Assembly: GCA_002049455.2 (NCBI GenBank)
Contig: KV918959.1
Coordinates: 80,282 to 144,281, forward strand
Direction: 5' to 3'
DNA length: 64,000 nt
Source: Porphyra umbilicalis
Lineage: Eukaryota; Rhodophyta; Bangiophyceae; Bangiales; Bangiaceae
The notes under the pieces are model-generated. The model was not told the origin of the DNA. It saw only the letters and a program-made list of their open reading frames with translations, and did no database searches. Of the stretch, positions 11,024 to 22,471 are shown piece after piece. A program made the position numbers and the translations under genes. Position 1 is the first letter of the stretch. Each line of letters starts with the position of its first letter.

Positions 11024-11623
11024 CCGGCCCACGGGCACTAGTCGAGGCTTCCTTTCAGTCTTGTCGCGTGCGATTGGACCGTGAAGGGCGTTGTCACGAT
11101 CATAATTAATTATCTGGCAACGTCCCCCACTGCCCCAGCGCCTTTTCTCGGTCAGAATCCTGAGACCGTTACCTGTCGGCTCACTCCGTCCTCACATTGT
11201 CTGATATGGAGCCGAACTGTCCCACACCACCAGGCCCCGCACCACCAAATTTGGAACTGCCAGAGGCGGTCCGCTCCAGAAGCCATGGCTTTTGAACAGC
11301 ACCTGGCGTCTCAATTCGTTACCCAGCGCGCATATGATCTACGCCAACTTCGGTTTTGTTTCGCATAAGTCTCTTGTATCCGTGGACGTTATACCGACAA
11401 TGCACTGTAAACGTTGGCCATGCTGTGTTCCTGCCGAAAGAAGACAGTACCGACGCCGACGCCGCTGAGCGGCAACTGATGGTGGGAAACGATGGTAGGG
11501 CCGAAGAGACATGTTGTTCTGGGTAGTGAGACTCAGGTCTGGCCTAAGCGGTTGCGCGAGACGACGCCGTGGCTTTGACAAAGCGTCCTCCTGCGCTCCA
11601 CCCTACGGGAAATCCGCTGGATA

Positions 11624-11653
11624 TCCAGTACCTTTGACTGGCGATCCAGTCAC
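11624..11653 (+). repeat. Inverted repeat pair, left arm
   Basis: Contains GACTGGCGATCCAGTCAC preceded by a TCCAG segment. The reverse complement of both parts is at 12758-12788, about 1.1 kb away. It may mark the ends of a degraded foldback or TIR element of about 1.16 kb. Confidence 0.55.
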
Positions 11654-12757
11654 ATGCATGCACGGGCACCGCGTTGCGGGCTGCTTCTAGTTTGCGCAGC
11701 CCAGCTGAAGGGCTGATTGGGCCAAGAAACAGGTCCTCGTTCTGCAGCACAATTGAATCCAGCATTCTTCTCATGGCTGACAGTTGCGGCTGATTCTTAA
11801 ATTCCACGGGGGACCGTGCGGCTGCTGCTATGGGGGTGCGTCCACAGTGTCCTGTGTGTGTGCATATCCAAAGGGGTACCCCCACAGCGACTCTACAAGA
11901 GGTGCTGCCTCCTCCCTTACCGACGTCGTCGCGCGTCGTCGTCTTGGACGCCGGCTCATGTCGATTTCTGTCCCCCGTCTCACCCTACCCTCATCCCCCC
12001 CCCCTTCCCCGCGCGCCTCACCCTACCCTCATCCCCCCCCCCCCCACCACGCAACCCACGCTGCCGGACCACAGAGTACGTCATCGTTTCTTTCGTTTGT
12101 GTGCCCACCTTCTCTGCGGTCTTGCCCGACTCCCTCCCCACCCACTAATATTTCCAGGTCCCTCACCTCCTTAGTCATACAGTGCACGGATCTGACAATT
12201 CAAGCTCATTGACATCGGGTGTTGCTTGTGGTTGAGTTTTCGTGCTCCTGTCGTTCTTTTTTCCTTTTTTCTTTCCGTTTTTCTTTTCTAGACGCTGGTA
12301 TGGCGGGGGGGTCGTCCACCCCATCGTCATCCTCCGGCGGGCGTCCCCTGCTTGTTGCGGGGGTCCTTGTCAACCCCCCCCCGAGACGTGGCCTTCTTCC
12401 GCCTGTTTCTCGCGCCGCGGCCGCGGCTGCTGCGCGTGCCCCGCCTGCAGCTGCTCGGGCACCGTCCCGGTCGCCTGCCGATGGGGGACGGGCAACTTGG
12501 CGTTTTTCATGGTTCACGGGCGCGCCCGCAATTAGTCGCAGCGGTGGGGAGGGGAGGGGGGGGGGAGTGTCTTCTCCATGTGTGTGAATATGTAGCACAG
12601 CGAAATACTAGGATTGAAAACTTGAGAGTTCAAAATTAAAAGAGAAATACGTAAAATCTGGGTGCGTCCTGCTCGCGGTTGGAGCGATCCTGTGAGCCAA
12701 TCATATGTCTGTCCAGTCTCAAAAAAGAGGTCAGTTTTTGCTGGATGCCGAGTTGGG

Positions 12758-12788
12758 GTGACTGGATCGCCAGTCCAACGAGCTGGAT
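12758..12788 (-). repeat. Inverted repeat pair, right arm
   Basis: Partner of 11624-11653: the reverse complement of GACTGGCGATCCAGTCAC plus the flanking TCCAG segment. The interior of the pair holds no recognisable transposase. Confidence 0.55.
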
Positions 12789-13311
12789 GACCAGGCGCAC
12801 GGGCTGGCTATTCGGATCGTGGCAGCCCACTATCCAGTCATATTCTTACCGTAGGGCCAGTTGGTTCACGTGCCATGAAAAGTGCATGGGAGGCCAGTGT
12901 GAATCGATCACATCTGGCTACCTCACTCAGATGTACTATGTACGATTCTATGTGGCAACTGTGTACTGATGCCATGGCAACCTTGACTGTTTATGAAGAG
13001 GTCTGTCTTCAACTGCATGTGTTGCTCTCCGACGCTCTGTCACTTCGCTCAGACTATATCTTTGCTCTTCCCACAGAGACTATGCGCGCAGAAGCGTCAG
13101 ATTGCCATGCCCGTTGCCAGTTCTGCCATCTGTGGAAGCGTAGCATGTGAGTGGAGCAGTGCATGTCCTTCGCATGGTTGACACCAATGACAGTCGTGGA
13201 CTTGTCAAACAGCCGGTGAAATGCTTGAATCTAAAATTGGCGGGCCAGCCATCGTCTGTATCCTTTAGTAGCCCCCATCGTGTAAGCGCAACCGTAAAGC
13301 CCCTTCATGCC

Positions 13312-13384
13312 CATGTAATTATGATCATCAGCCCCGTGATGTAAAACGATTATAATCAATAAAAACCATGGTTTTAATCAAATA
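13312..13384 (+). repeat. AT-rich palindromic repeat, copy 2
   Basis: Second copy of the 4725-4795 repeat, with GATTATAATCA followed by a palindromic AAAACCATGGTTTT and then TTAATCA. Confidence 0.5.
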
Positions 13385-13798
13385 AAACTCACCTGCCACC
13401 TCTGCTCTGCCCGCCCCGCGCACACCGTCTGTGATCGCGGCAGCCTTAACAGAATGTCCTTTCGTTCGGAAGACTGTGCCCGAACATACCTTCAACAGCG
13501 GCAATTTTGGTTCATTCAAGTTCGGGTGTACGCCTCTGGATCGCAGGATTGGGTCGGAAACGGGCGGAACGGGCAAGGCACATGAGCTCGACGGCCTTAA
13601 ATGGAGGTTTACATGGCAGCGTCTTAGGCGATCCAATGAGGCGAAGTATCCTAGAGTCCTTTACGTACATCTCAATTACATTTGATCGGGTGATTTGGTG
13701 TGCTGACCGTTACAGCTGGGGCTGCACCTTCCCGATGTGTCGAGAGGCCTACCTCCACTTTATTGAGAGCTACCAATTTCCAGGCACGTGCGTGCAAT

Positions 13799-13815
13799 AC
13801 CCTGGCCTTCAGGGC
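13799..13815. repeat. Hairpin related to the CCCTG-CAGGG repeat family
   Basis: CCCTG-GCCTT-CAGGG hairpin followed on the other strand by a CAGGGTAT segment, resembling the hairpin at 53739-53761. Weakest member of the group. Confidence 0.3.
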
Positions 13816-14689
13816 GGTGGCGCGCTCGGCGACGCAACGACACCGAACACGCCGGCCGGCTCCATAGCCGCGAGCGCGCACGGGGGCACGAACAGCCACG
13901 CTGCCGTGGCGGGGAGAACGTGGGGCGGGGAAAGGGGCGCCGCCGCCGCCACCGCAGCGGCGGCGGCCCGCAGGCGTCGCGCGACGCCCACAGGAGGGGC
14001 CGTCACTCCGCCGCGCAGCGCACCAGCGCACGGCGGGCAGGGCGGCCGACAAGCAACCGCCGACACGCCGCCGCAACAGAAGCCAGCACGCAGGCACGAT
14101 CACCCACGGGTCATCGCGGGCGCGTTCAACCCCCGTAGTCGCTGCGCGCGGTCGACGCGCCCAACTCGGGGCGGTAGGGAGTGGTAGGGGGGCAGGCACC
14201 GTCCGGGCCCTGTGACCTTCGTGGCCGGACAGTCCTTCTCATCCACGTAACTCTATTCGCTTTTTGCGTCATCGCGACCCTTCCAACGTCGACACGCCCT
14301 CAGATCCCTGAGGACACGAATGCAGGTTGGGCCCTGCCAAGCGGCGGTGGCCAACGGCGGCACGTGCCACCAGACGAAGGACGGACTGGCGGCGAGATTG
14401 CGCGCGGCGGGATTGCATGCCATGATCTGTGACCGAGTACCCGGGATACATTGTGGGAATTGTGGGGAGTGTCAGCACGGTCGGGGATTGGTGACGTGAG
14501 GAGATTTCCGGGGCGCCCGCTTGGCGCCTGCGGGGGGGAGATATGGGGTGGCTGTGGCGCGGCCACGGCCACCCATCGTAAAGGGCAACGTGCATGACTT
14601 GACAATGCAGACTGCCACCTCTGAAGCGGAGAGCAAGTCCCGTGATCTAAGTATATGTGTGCATCACGACACTTTGAGAGCACCCTGTC

Positions 14690-14712
14690 CTAAAGGCAGG
14701 GGACAGGCATTT
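14690..14712 (-). repeat. Hairpin of the CCCTG..TTTAG..CAGGGTGCT family
   Basis: On the minus strand it reads CCCTGCCTTTAGGACAGGGT followed by GCT. The same hairpin and the same following GGGTGCT occur at 40743-40770, and a close relative is at 53739-53761. Confidence 0.5.
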
Positions 14713-14761
14713 TTGTTCCGCGATCTGTTGGTTTGCCTCGTGCCATGGAGTAAACGAGGGT

Positions 14762-14786
14762 GCGAATGTCGCACTCCGACATTCGC
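14762..14786. repeat. Perfect 10-bp-stem hairpin shared with 44.3 kb
   Basis: GCGAATGTCG, a 5-base loop and CGACATTCGC form a perfect stem. On the minus strand, flanks on both sides (CCATTGG before, TCGTTTAC after) match 44325-44372, where one arm is partly degraded. This is a dispersed repeat containing a hairpin. Confidence 0.55.
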
Positions 14787-15009
14787 CGTCGTCCAATGGG
14801 GCGGCGTCGTTGCAGCACTGAACCAACCTCCATTTCAAAGTTCAAATACGCCGGGTTAACGGGGTCCACATGTCATGTAACAGCACAGGGCCCCAATTCA
14901 GCAGATTCTTCTGCGCGCGTTCGACGGTGGCAGGTCGCGCGCCAGATCGGCGCCCCGCGCGGTGGCGGCTGTTTGGCGGGGATGCGCACAGCGCTTCAAT
15001 GATCTGGCG

Positions 15010-15870
15010 CGGCCATCCATGGGCGCGCTTTTTTGGCGCTCCCGCCGCGGGTGACGCGAGGTGGCCACACGCCCCGCTGCCCGCGGGGGTTCTGGGGGGG
15101 CGGTTTGGCGCGCCGCGCCGCCGCTAGCGGGCGTTCTAGGGGGGGGGGGGGTGCGGCGCCGTGACGTCGTCAGCGAGAATTTGGGAGGAAGGGTTGCGGC
15201 GCGATGTCGCCGTCAGCGGGGATTATGGGGGGGGTGATCTCGCGCGCCGCGCCACCACCAGCCGGTGTTTTTGGGGCGGGGCTGCACCGCGCTGGGCCAC
15301 CGCCGCCGTGCGTTTTGGGGGGTGGTTTGGCGCACCGCGCCACGGGTAGTGGGGGTTTGGGGGGGGGGCGTCGTGGCCCCTGGCCGCCGCCGGCGGGCGT
15401 TTTGCGGGGGGGTTGGTTTTGGCGCGCTGGCCACGGCTGGGGCGCGGCCTCTCCGGGGGCTCTGGGGGGGGCTGCTGGGCGCACCGCTCGCGCGGCACCG
15501 CTTCGAGCGGGGGTTTTGGGGGGGTCGTCTGACGAACCGCACGCCGGCTAGCGGGGGTGCTGCGGGGGGGGGCTGCGGCCCCACGCCGCCGCCGGCGGGG
15601 GTTTTGGGGGGAGGTGGTTTTGGCGCGCTAGCCACGGCTGGGAGGCAGCCCCTGTAGGGGCTCTGGGGGCTGCTCGGCGCGCCGCTCGCGCGGCACCGCC
15701 CCGGGCGGGGGTTCTGGGGGGTTTTGGCGCACCACACCGCGGCTACCGGGGGTTTGGGGGGGGAGGGGGTGCAGCGCCGCGCCGCCGCCGGTGGGTCTTT
15801 TTGGGAGGGTGGTTTTGGCGCGCTCGCCTCGGCTGCGGGGCGGCCCTCGCGGGGCCCTTGAGCGGTGGTT
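15010..15870 (+). repeat. G-rich tandem array, higher-order unit about 195-201 bp
   Basis: The phrase GGTTTTGGCGCGCT recurs at 15415, 15616 and 15811, each time followed by CACGGCTG-like and GGGCTCTGGGG-like segments in the same order. Inside each unit a shorter motif of GGCGGGGGTTTTGGGGG type recurs every 35-60 bases. Many G runs make the + strand a strong G-quadruplex candidate. No supported gene. Confidence 0.7.
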
Positions 15871-16347
15871 TTCGGCTTGTTGCGCTCACAGGCAAAGTCG
15901 GTTACGGGGGGGCGGTTCGGTGGCTCTCGTACTGCAGCTGACGGGGTGCGCGGCTGGGTGCCTGCTGGGCGCTGCACGGACCGCAGCGATGACCAGGGGG
16001 CGCCGCTGAGACGTCCCGTACTGCAGGCGGCGCGGGTCGACGGGGGATGGTGTGGTGCCCGACATGGTACAGCTCGCGGGGTGCGTGGGGGGTGCCGCTT
16101 TGGCAACGTTGGCGACGGCGCTTCGGTGCCGTCTGGCGGTGGATATGAGCCGGAGCCTGCAGCGGAACTCGTTTCTCGGCTGATCGATACCCATCCACCG
16201 CTCTGACACCCGCCTCTGCACCCCCTTTTGTCAACGCACATCTCCTCCTCCTGCTCTTTCCCCCCCTCCCTTGCTGGCATCCCTCCGCCCACTCCTCGTG
16301 TCCCTAACACCCTGCTCGTCTTTCGGTCGCCTGCACAGGGTCGCGCT

Positions 16348-18540
16348 ATGGCAGTGCGAGGTTTCGTTGCAGCTGTTACCCCGCCTTCCCTCATCACCTC
16401 CTCCCCGGCCGCCTCCTCAAGGGCGGCCGTGACGCGTAGCCGAACTTTGGTCGACGCCACTCCCGGCTCGGCGCCAATGGCTGATGGCGACATTGTGCGC
16501 CTGAACGGCTACCTCTCGGCGGTCGCCGGGCTGCCGCGGGTGCCGACACGTTTGGGGCGCGCGGCGGGCACGCTCATCGGGGCCGAGCGCGTTGTCGAGC
16601 GCGACTGCCCGCGCATGCGCGTGTGCTTGATTGTCTCTGGGGTCAACCCCGTCGGTGACACCAAGTGGATGGTGCTCCACGGCACGGGAATGGCGGACGA
16701 CCCCTAGGTACTGCGGCTGGAAGGGCAGCTGCAACACGCCCGCCGGGCCCGCGAGGGCATTGTATACGGGGGCGCGTCGATGCTGTGCTCCCCCGCTGAG
16801 GTCGTCTGCGGCGGCGCGGCCATCGGCGACACGCTCACGGCTTCTTCTCCGACCTCTCTCCCGCCCAACGCCCTTCCTACCCCCATTGCGGGCACGGTGG
16901 CGCCACTGGTCCCGGCCCTAGTCGGGTCGGGCATCGGCGCCAAGGAGCTCCCCGCCGACGCTGGCGTCGACAGGCACGTGGGCAACCCTAGCTCCCCCGC
17001 GGGTGGCAGTGGGCACAACTTTACGGACGAGGAGCTGCAGGAGATCTTGGGAGACCCCAAGGTTGATGCCTTGATGGTCACACAGAGGGCCTCCGCGTCC
17101 GAAGGCGATGGCCGCCCCGATGGGGGCCATGCTGGTGACGCGCCACCGGTTGTCGTCGGCGACGGCGAGGAAGATTATTGGGCGGGCAGCGACGCTGACG
17201 TGCCAGGAGGCCGCAACATTGACGCTGACCGCGGTGTAGCGAATCCGCAACCGGGTGTGGGCGCGCCGCCCCCCCCGCCCATCGTCGAGTCGACGCAGGC
17301 GCCGGCGTTGGTTAAGCCGTCTGAGAAGGTCATCTGGCAGCTGACCCACATGTTGGCCGTGCGCGGACGTATGGCGCAGTTTGTGCGTGATGCTTTCAAG
17401 GGGATGGTTGCCGCCGTCACGACGGAGCTCAAGTGCGGCATCAAGAACGTCCAGTCGTGCCTTATCCCGTGGTGGCCGTACGTGCTGTCGGAGGACCCGG
17501 ACGAGGTCGTCTTGCCGGGGACCATATGGCCAATGAAGGTGCTGGTGCCCAAGCGGTTGGCGCTGGCAAACAAGCGCAGCCGCGATGAGGACGCGGACGG
17601 GGACGAGACGATCGTCCTCCCGGCGCTGCCCGCGTCTTCGGGGCACATCGACGACCTCGTCGCCTCCATCATCCTCCTGCATGACAACAAGAAGGTCACG
17701 CAGGCGGCCTTGGCCAATCACGTCTTCTTGGTGCGCAAGAAGGCGCACCTGACCGCCGCTGAGGCGTCGGCAGCGGTTGCGTCCCGGCTGGTGGCAGCCA
17801 AGGAGAAGCAGAAGGCGGCTGCGGGCGGGGGCAACTCAACACAAGCCTCTCGCATCGCACCTGCGGCAGTGGCTCCCAGGGTGGCATCGCTCAACCTTTT
17901 TTCCGTGGCTGCACCCCGGCCAGCGGAAAGCCCGCTGCGCGCACTCGGCAACCCTGCTGCTGCCGCCTCGGCTAACGGCAGGAAGCGAGGGACACCCCGA
18001 CGGGCGCCTAGTGTTGCGCGAATGCCAGCGTCCGCGGCACGCCGAGCCGCACTCTCAGCGGCGGCGCATGCCGCAGCCTCGGCGACCGCCAGACCTGCCG
18101 TCGCGTCTGGACCAGAGGGCAGTGTTGGCGGTGCGTCGGCGACCAAGCGCCGTCGCTCTGGTGTTGAGGGGGTGAGCCGCGCGGTCTCCTCCGTTTCGGA
18201 CGTGGCCGGGAAGAATGTGGGGGCGGTCACAGGCCCCGGCGGTCGCAAGGTGTGCACGACCTCTGGGCCGTGTCTGCTGGTCGGCCCTGCAGGCGACACT
18301 ATCGCGCGGGCCGATGCGTTCTTTGAGCGCCGCAAGCTACACGGCCACGCTGTCTCGGCCAACATGGTTGTCGTCTTCGTGGACGTGGTCGTATCGGGCG
18401 AGTTTGTCTACCAGCATGAGCGGGCGTTTCCTAAGGAGCGCCCGGCATCACAAGACACCTGGCAGATGTGGGAAGTACACGATGACTTTGTCGTGTGGGA
18501 GAAGACGTGGGTAGTGGAGACTGATGTGATGAGTGACTAG
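16348..18540 (+). CDS. Unknown protein of ~730 codons, cut by one in-frame TAG
   Basis: I do not recognise the family. The reading frame is continuous from the ATG at 16348 to the stop at 18538-18540, except for a TAG at 16705-16707 between GTGMADDP and VLRLEGQLQHARRAREG. An intact ATG frame also restarts at 16780. The N-terminal part (residues ~45-135) looks folded (GDIVRLNGYLSAVAGLP, MRVCLIVSGVNPVGD). A Pro/Asp-rich linker, a central helical region (LTHMLAVRGRMAQFVRDAF, DDLVASIILLHDNKKV) and an Ala/Arg-rich basic stretch follow. The C-terminus is Trp-rich (WQMWEVHDDFVVWEKTWVV). There is no membrane segment. Its position between transposons and the TAG suggest an accessory gene of a mobile element, but that is inference. 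A short intron removing the TAG cannot be excluded. Confidence 0.6.
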
Positions 18541-21445
18541 ATAGCGGCAGTGGTGTGAAGGTGTGTGCTTCATGTGCAGCGATTGTATGAGTCTTCTTTT
18601 TTACTGTCGTCACAGCTTCTTTTGGGTGGTGGAACAGCACGAACACGAATGCAAGCATGAACAGGGTGTGTCTAAAATAGCATAGCATCGTGGATGTTTG
18701 TTCGTGTTGCTACGGTGACAGGGCGGGAAGCACACAGAACGCCCTCACCGTCTGCGAACAAGGGCACGTCAGCCACGTCGTAGGTGCCCATCCGGCAGGC
18801 TACGACCGTCTGCGTTAGTCGACACAATCACAGGAGCATACCCGCCCCGACGTGGCTAGCTCCCGCCGGGCCGACGGAGCCGGGTAGCCCACGTCAGCAC
18901 GCCCTACCTCCGGTCAGCGACCCCACTCAACCACTGCCACGGCATTCAAGCCTTCGCACAGCATCTAAAAACCAGTGGGTTTCATTCCCTCAGCAGGGTG
19001 TCTCAAGGTGCACACATCTCCACCCGCTATCCCTGCCCGTCACCCCGTCCCCATCCATCGCTCATAGGCGCCGCCACCAAAACCACCGAGAAGGTCAATA
19101 CGCCCGCAGACACTGTCGTTATGGAGTCGGCAACTCCTCTGGTCGAGTAAAAAGGTTGTGGGAAACAGCCCTGGCCGACGCCGCCAAGCGTCGGCCGGAC
19201 TGGCAGCAGCCACCGGGACGGCAGCTGCGGGACACCGCAAGCACACAAGACCGTGCCGTTGGCTCTCAGCCCTACAGGCAGGTGTCCTGGCGTCGTGATC
19301 CTTGCCTCGGGAGTCGACCACAGAAGGCGCCCATTGATGAGCCAAGCGGCAGAATCTCCGCAGATCCACGACGGAGAATCAATCGCTAACCAACTCCCAC
19401 ATGACAATTATAAGTACGTGAAAAGCGCTCTCAAGTGCAATCGAGAAGGTACTTTGGTGCCGCCGGGATGACCATGACAGCGGCATGAAAGAGCCGGCCG
19501 AGAAGCCCTTTGCCCAGCAATAGGCTCCCTCGCAAAGCACAACGGGCCAGCAGGCAGTGACTATCGCATGACTGCGTGCCGGTGTCCGGGCGCCTAGCTC
19601 CACAAGCAGTTCACCAGCAAAGCTCACGGCTGTTTTTGTGCATCACCCACGTCGCTGGCAGGAGCTCGCGTCACTGGATGCCGCCCTGTGTGTGAAATCC
19701 ATGTGCATACGAGGTGCTTGGTTTGCAGTGAACCACCAACTATGATGCGCGGCGCCGTCTATCAGCACTTGGCGGTTCAAACTTGATTGGCAGCCCACGC
19801 GCGCATACGGACCGTGCACATCATGTGCTCGACTACGACCAGGACGCAGGGAGGCCAACTTACTGGTACTGTGTCAGTTCTGCGACGGCGGTATCCTGGG
19901 ACAAAGACTGACTGCCTATCTGTCCATGTCCGGCCGTCCCGGTTTCCAACCGTCTTACAGAGGAATGATTTCAGTGGAGCCCACCAGCCCAAACCAGTCA
20001 CGGACAAAGCTGACCGAGCATCTTCTGTATTGGTTCTGTATTATCTTTCAAGAATAGACTGGGTGGAATGGCTGCCGTTCAATGGTTTGCTACAGGGAGT
20101 GTCCTGCTGGCACCATTGTATCAGACTGAGGGGCTCACGAACGGCATGCACAGGACGTGTGGTGCACAGGGCGGTAGATTCTTTGCGTGACGAACGTTCA
20201 AAACCCAATTGGGATCGCGATATCGCCTGGCGGCCGAATGTATGAGCCGCACGAGAGGCCAGAGTTGGCGAGAGACAGCTCGCTTCTCACAACAATAAAG
20301 GACCAATTTTTTGAATTCAGGACACCTGCTCGGCCATACTTAGACTGTCTGGGCCATTCGAACAACCTTTATCGTGCACTTGCCGCACCCCAGCACCCGC
20401 GGCGCCCTCTCCGCCGGAGCGCTCCTACCGCTGCCACGCCGGCCTCCTTCTCCATCTCCGCCTTTCTCAGCGTTACCTTCCTCGCGGCCACCCTTCTCTC
20501 TCTCCCATTGGTTCTCAAACGGCGCTCTTTTCAGGCACTGCCGCCTCTTGGTGCGGCGCCGAGGCGGGGCGGAGACGCTGCTCGTCTCCGGCGGGTAGGT
20601 CGCGGTCGCGGCAATCGATGACGCCTGCTCCGCTTCGCTAGTGATTTTGATGCAGGTGGGGAAAGGGAGCGCTGCGGAGGAAGAGGCGGAGAGGTTGTCC
20701 TTCAAGGACGACGCCGTAGATGCGGCGGTCATGGCGGTGCCGTGCCAGGGCGCCCTAAGGCGGTACGTGGGGCAGCCGGGAAGGGGAGAGTTGCTGGGTC
20801 TTCTCGTGATTGAAACGGTGACGGCGGGGAGGGGAGGGCGGTGTCGCCACGGTAGTGAGGAACGGGACCGCGACGGGGGTAGCGGCAACGGCTACCAACG
20901 TCATGAACCCCTCATCCCTAACTTTCACGTTGACGTCTGCACCGATGCTCGTGTACGTCCTCGGCGCGTGTGGAGGGTTTATGGGGGCCGTGCTGGTCTT
21001 ATCTGGACCCATGTGGAGTGGGTGCTAACCCCTTTGCTTCCTGCTGTCATTGACTACACCCGTACTCCAAAACGCCACCTCCCCATGCCGCATCCCCCCC
21101 TCCAAGCGTGGAACCCCCACCCCTTTCTCCCTTCTCCGTCCATAAGGCTGGGATGGCTAGCCGGCGCCAGCCCCGCGGATGCGGCACAGGGCGTCTGCTG
21201 GTTTCGGCGCGGCGTTTGTTGCTTCTCATCTTCACTTTGTCGACCTTAGAGGAGTGTAGGCGCCTTATCGAGCGCCAGCAGACAGTATTGTAAGCCTGAG
21301 CGGCGCCGACACCAATTCCCTATCGCCGCGGGCCACAACCACGGCGCCACACCCCTTCCTCGCGGTCTCCCCCCCCCCCCCTGTCGCGCACCCCCCGCGT
21401 AGCGCCGGTACGAGGCCCTCAGCACCACACCGGCCCACAATATCC
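18541..21445. other. No gene supported
   Basis: Moderate GC with no domain-bearing frame. A 182-residue minus-strand frame at 20340-20888 and a 202-residue plus-strand frame at 20641-21249 overlap each other; neither has a recognisable domain or distinct codon pattern. No RNA gene was recognised. Confidence 0.4.
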
Positions 21446-22326
21446 CTACACCGGACACTCACGGGTGCACGTGCCCGGCGGCACGCACCCCGTTTTACCG
21501 ACGGCCATGCCGCGGCACCGCCCCGCCGTGCAGCCGCCGGGCGATGGGCGGACGCACACTAGCGTCGCGCCGCCAAAGAGACCACATTCTGCGTCCATGT
21601 CGCACAAGCGGCCGTGCAGGCACGACGAGGAGCGGTTGGTGCCATCGCCCCGCGCGTTAGTGGGCGGGCGGGGGCGACTCGCGACCGTTGCGGGCGGCAG
21701 CGCCACGGGCACCGCCTCAGCCGGCACGGCCGACACGGCCGGCACCGCCGGTGCCGCTGGTACTGTCGATGCGGCCGACACCGCCGGCACAGCGGGCACC
21801 AGCAGCGGCAACGCTGCCGTAGCAGCCGACTTTGTAGGCTCCGGGAGCGGCGTCCCCACCCCCGCTCCTCTTGTCGGCCGCGGGTTGGCCATCACGGGCC
21901 GCCGGCGGCCCCCCCCTGTGGGCGCAAAAGCGTGACCGCCGGCGACGGCGGGGACGTTGCCCCCCTCGCCCCCGGGGTGACATAAAAGACCGTAATGCAC
22001 ACGAGCGCCTCATCCTCATACGCGACGCACGCGCCCGCGGCCTCACCCCCCGCGCACGTCGGCCGCGGAATGGCGACGCACGCCACCGGTGCGTCGGGAC
22101 ACACGCGCGGCAGCGCCGCGAAGGCGGCGCACGTCGTCGTGGCGCCCGTGGCGTTGGTGCACGCCGCCACCGCGCCGGCGGCAGTACACGAGGGGATGGT
22201 GCACGCGCCGGGGGGGGCGGGTGCCGGCGCCGCCGCAGATGGCACCGCCTCGGGCACGACCTCGACAATGGCGGCAGCGGCGGGGCAGAGCGCCAAGGCG
22301 GCGACGGTGACGGCCGCGCGTGTCAC
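21446..22326 (-). CDS. Possible secreted Cys/Ala/Pro-rich protein, frame broken at a C8/G8 run
   Basis: Two minus-strand frames join into one plausible protein. The first (from about 22326) begins with a hydrophobic signal-like segment (VTVAALALCPAAAAIV) and has spaced Cys residues (CTIPSC, CTNATGATTTC, CPDAPVACV). The second ends in a Cys-rich region (CLHGRLCDMDAECG, CTAGRCRGMAVGKTGC). They meet at the C run at 21912-21919, where one missing base would restore the frame, the same sense as the other homopolymer breaks. Between the Cys regions lies an Ala/Val/Pro repeat encoded by a GCCG-type minisatellite. The upstream frame opens with GTG directly after a TGA, so the true start or a 5' exon is unresolved. 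CCC|GTGAGT near the end is donor-like, so the 3' end is also uncertain. Family unknown; an extracellular or wall protein is a guess. Confidence 0.4.
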
Positions 22327-22471
22327 TGCGCGCGCATGTCACTGCCCGTTGGCCGGGAAGCGTTGGCCTGGGAACGGCTGGAGCGCGGGTCAGGGGTGGC
22401 GAAGCATGCAGCATTGTTGGCATTGCGAATGAAAATGTGATTTTTAGATAAGAGATGAAGATCAAAACAAA

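Larger units (their letters stand above)
11024..13794. other. Intergenic/transposon-derived region, no gene supported
   Basis: Mixed composition with C runs at 11995-12050 and a long polypyrimidine tract at 12235-12292. A Ser/Pro-rich open frame at 12300-12587 changes character at a C10 run (12374-12383) and was not accepted as a gene. Two inverted ~30-base repeats (11624-11653 and 12758-12788) and one AT-rich palindromic repeat (13312-13384) are listed separately. Confidence 0.4.
13816..16347. other. GC-rich non-coding region with tandem array
   Basis: Both strands carry open frames here, but the translations are low-complexity Pro/Arg/Ala and follow the repeat units. The region holds two hairpins (14690-14712, 14762-14786) and the G-rich ~200-bp array (15010-15870). 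It ends at a C/T-rich leader just before the ATG at 16348. Confidence 0.4.

Noticed and set aside
12300-12587. Gene encoding MAGGSSTPSSSSGG and on
   Set aside because: The later, more protein-like segment (DVAFFRLFLAPRPRLLRVP) is in another frame across a C10 run, and the shift needed is opposite to the one-base pattern elsewhere. There is no domain.
20340-21249. Overlapping frames on both strands as genes
   Set aside because: Two mutually overlapping frames with no domain, no splice signals and composition-driven residues.
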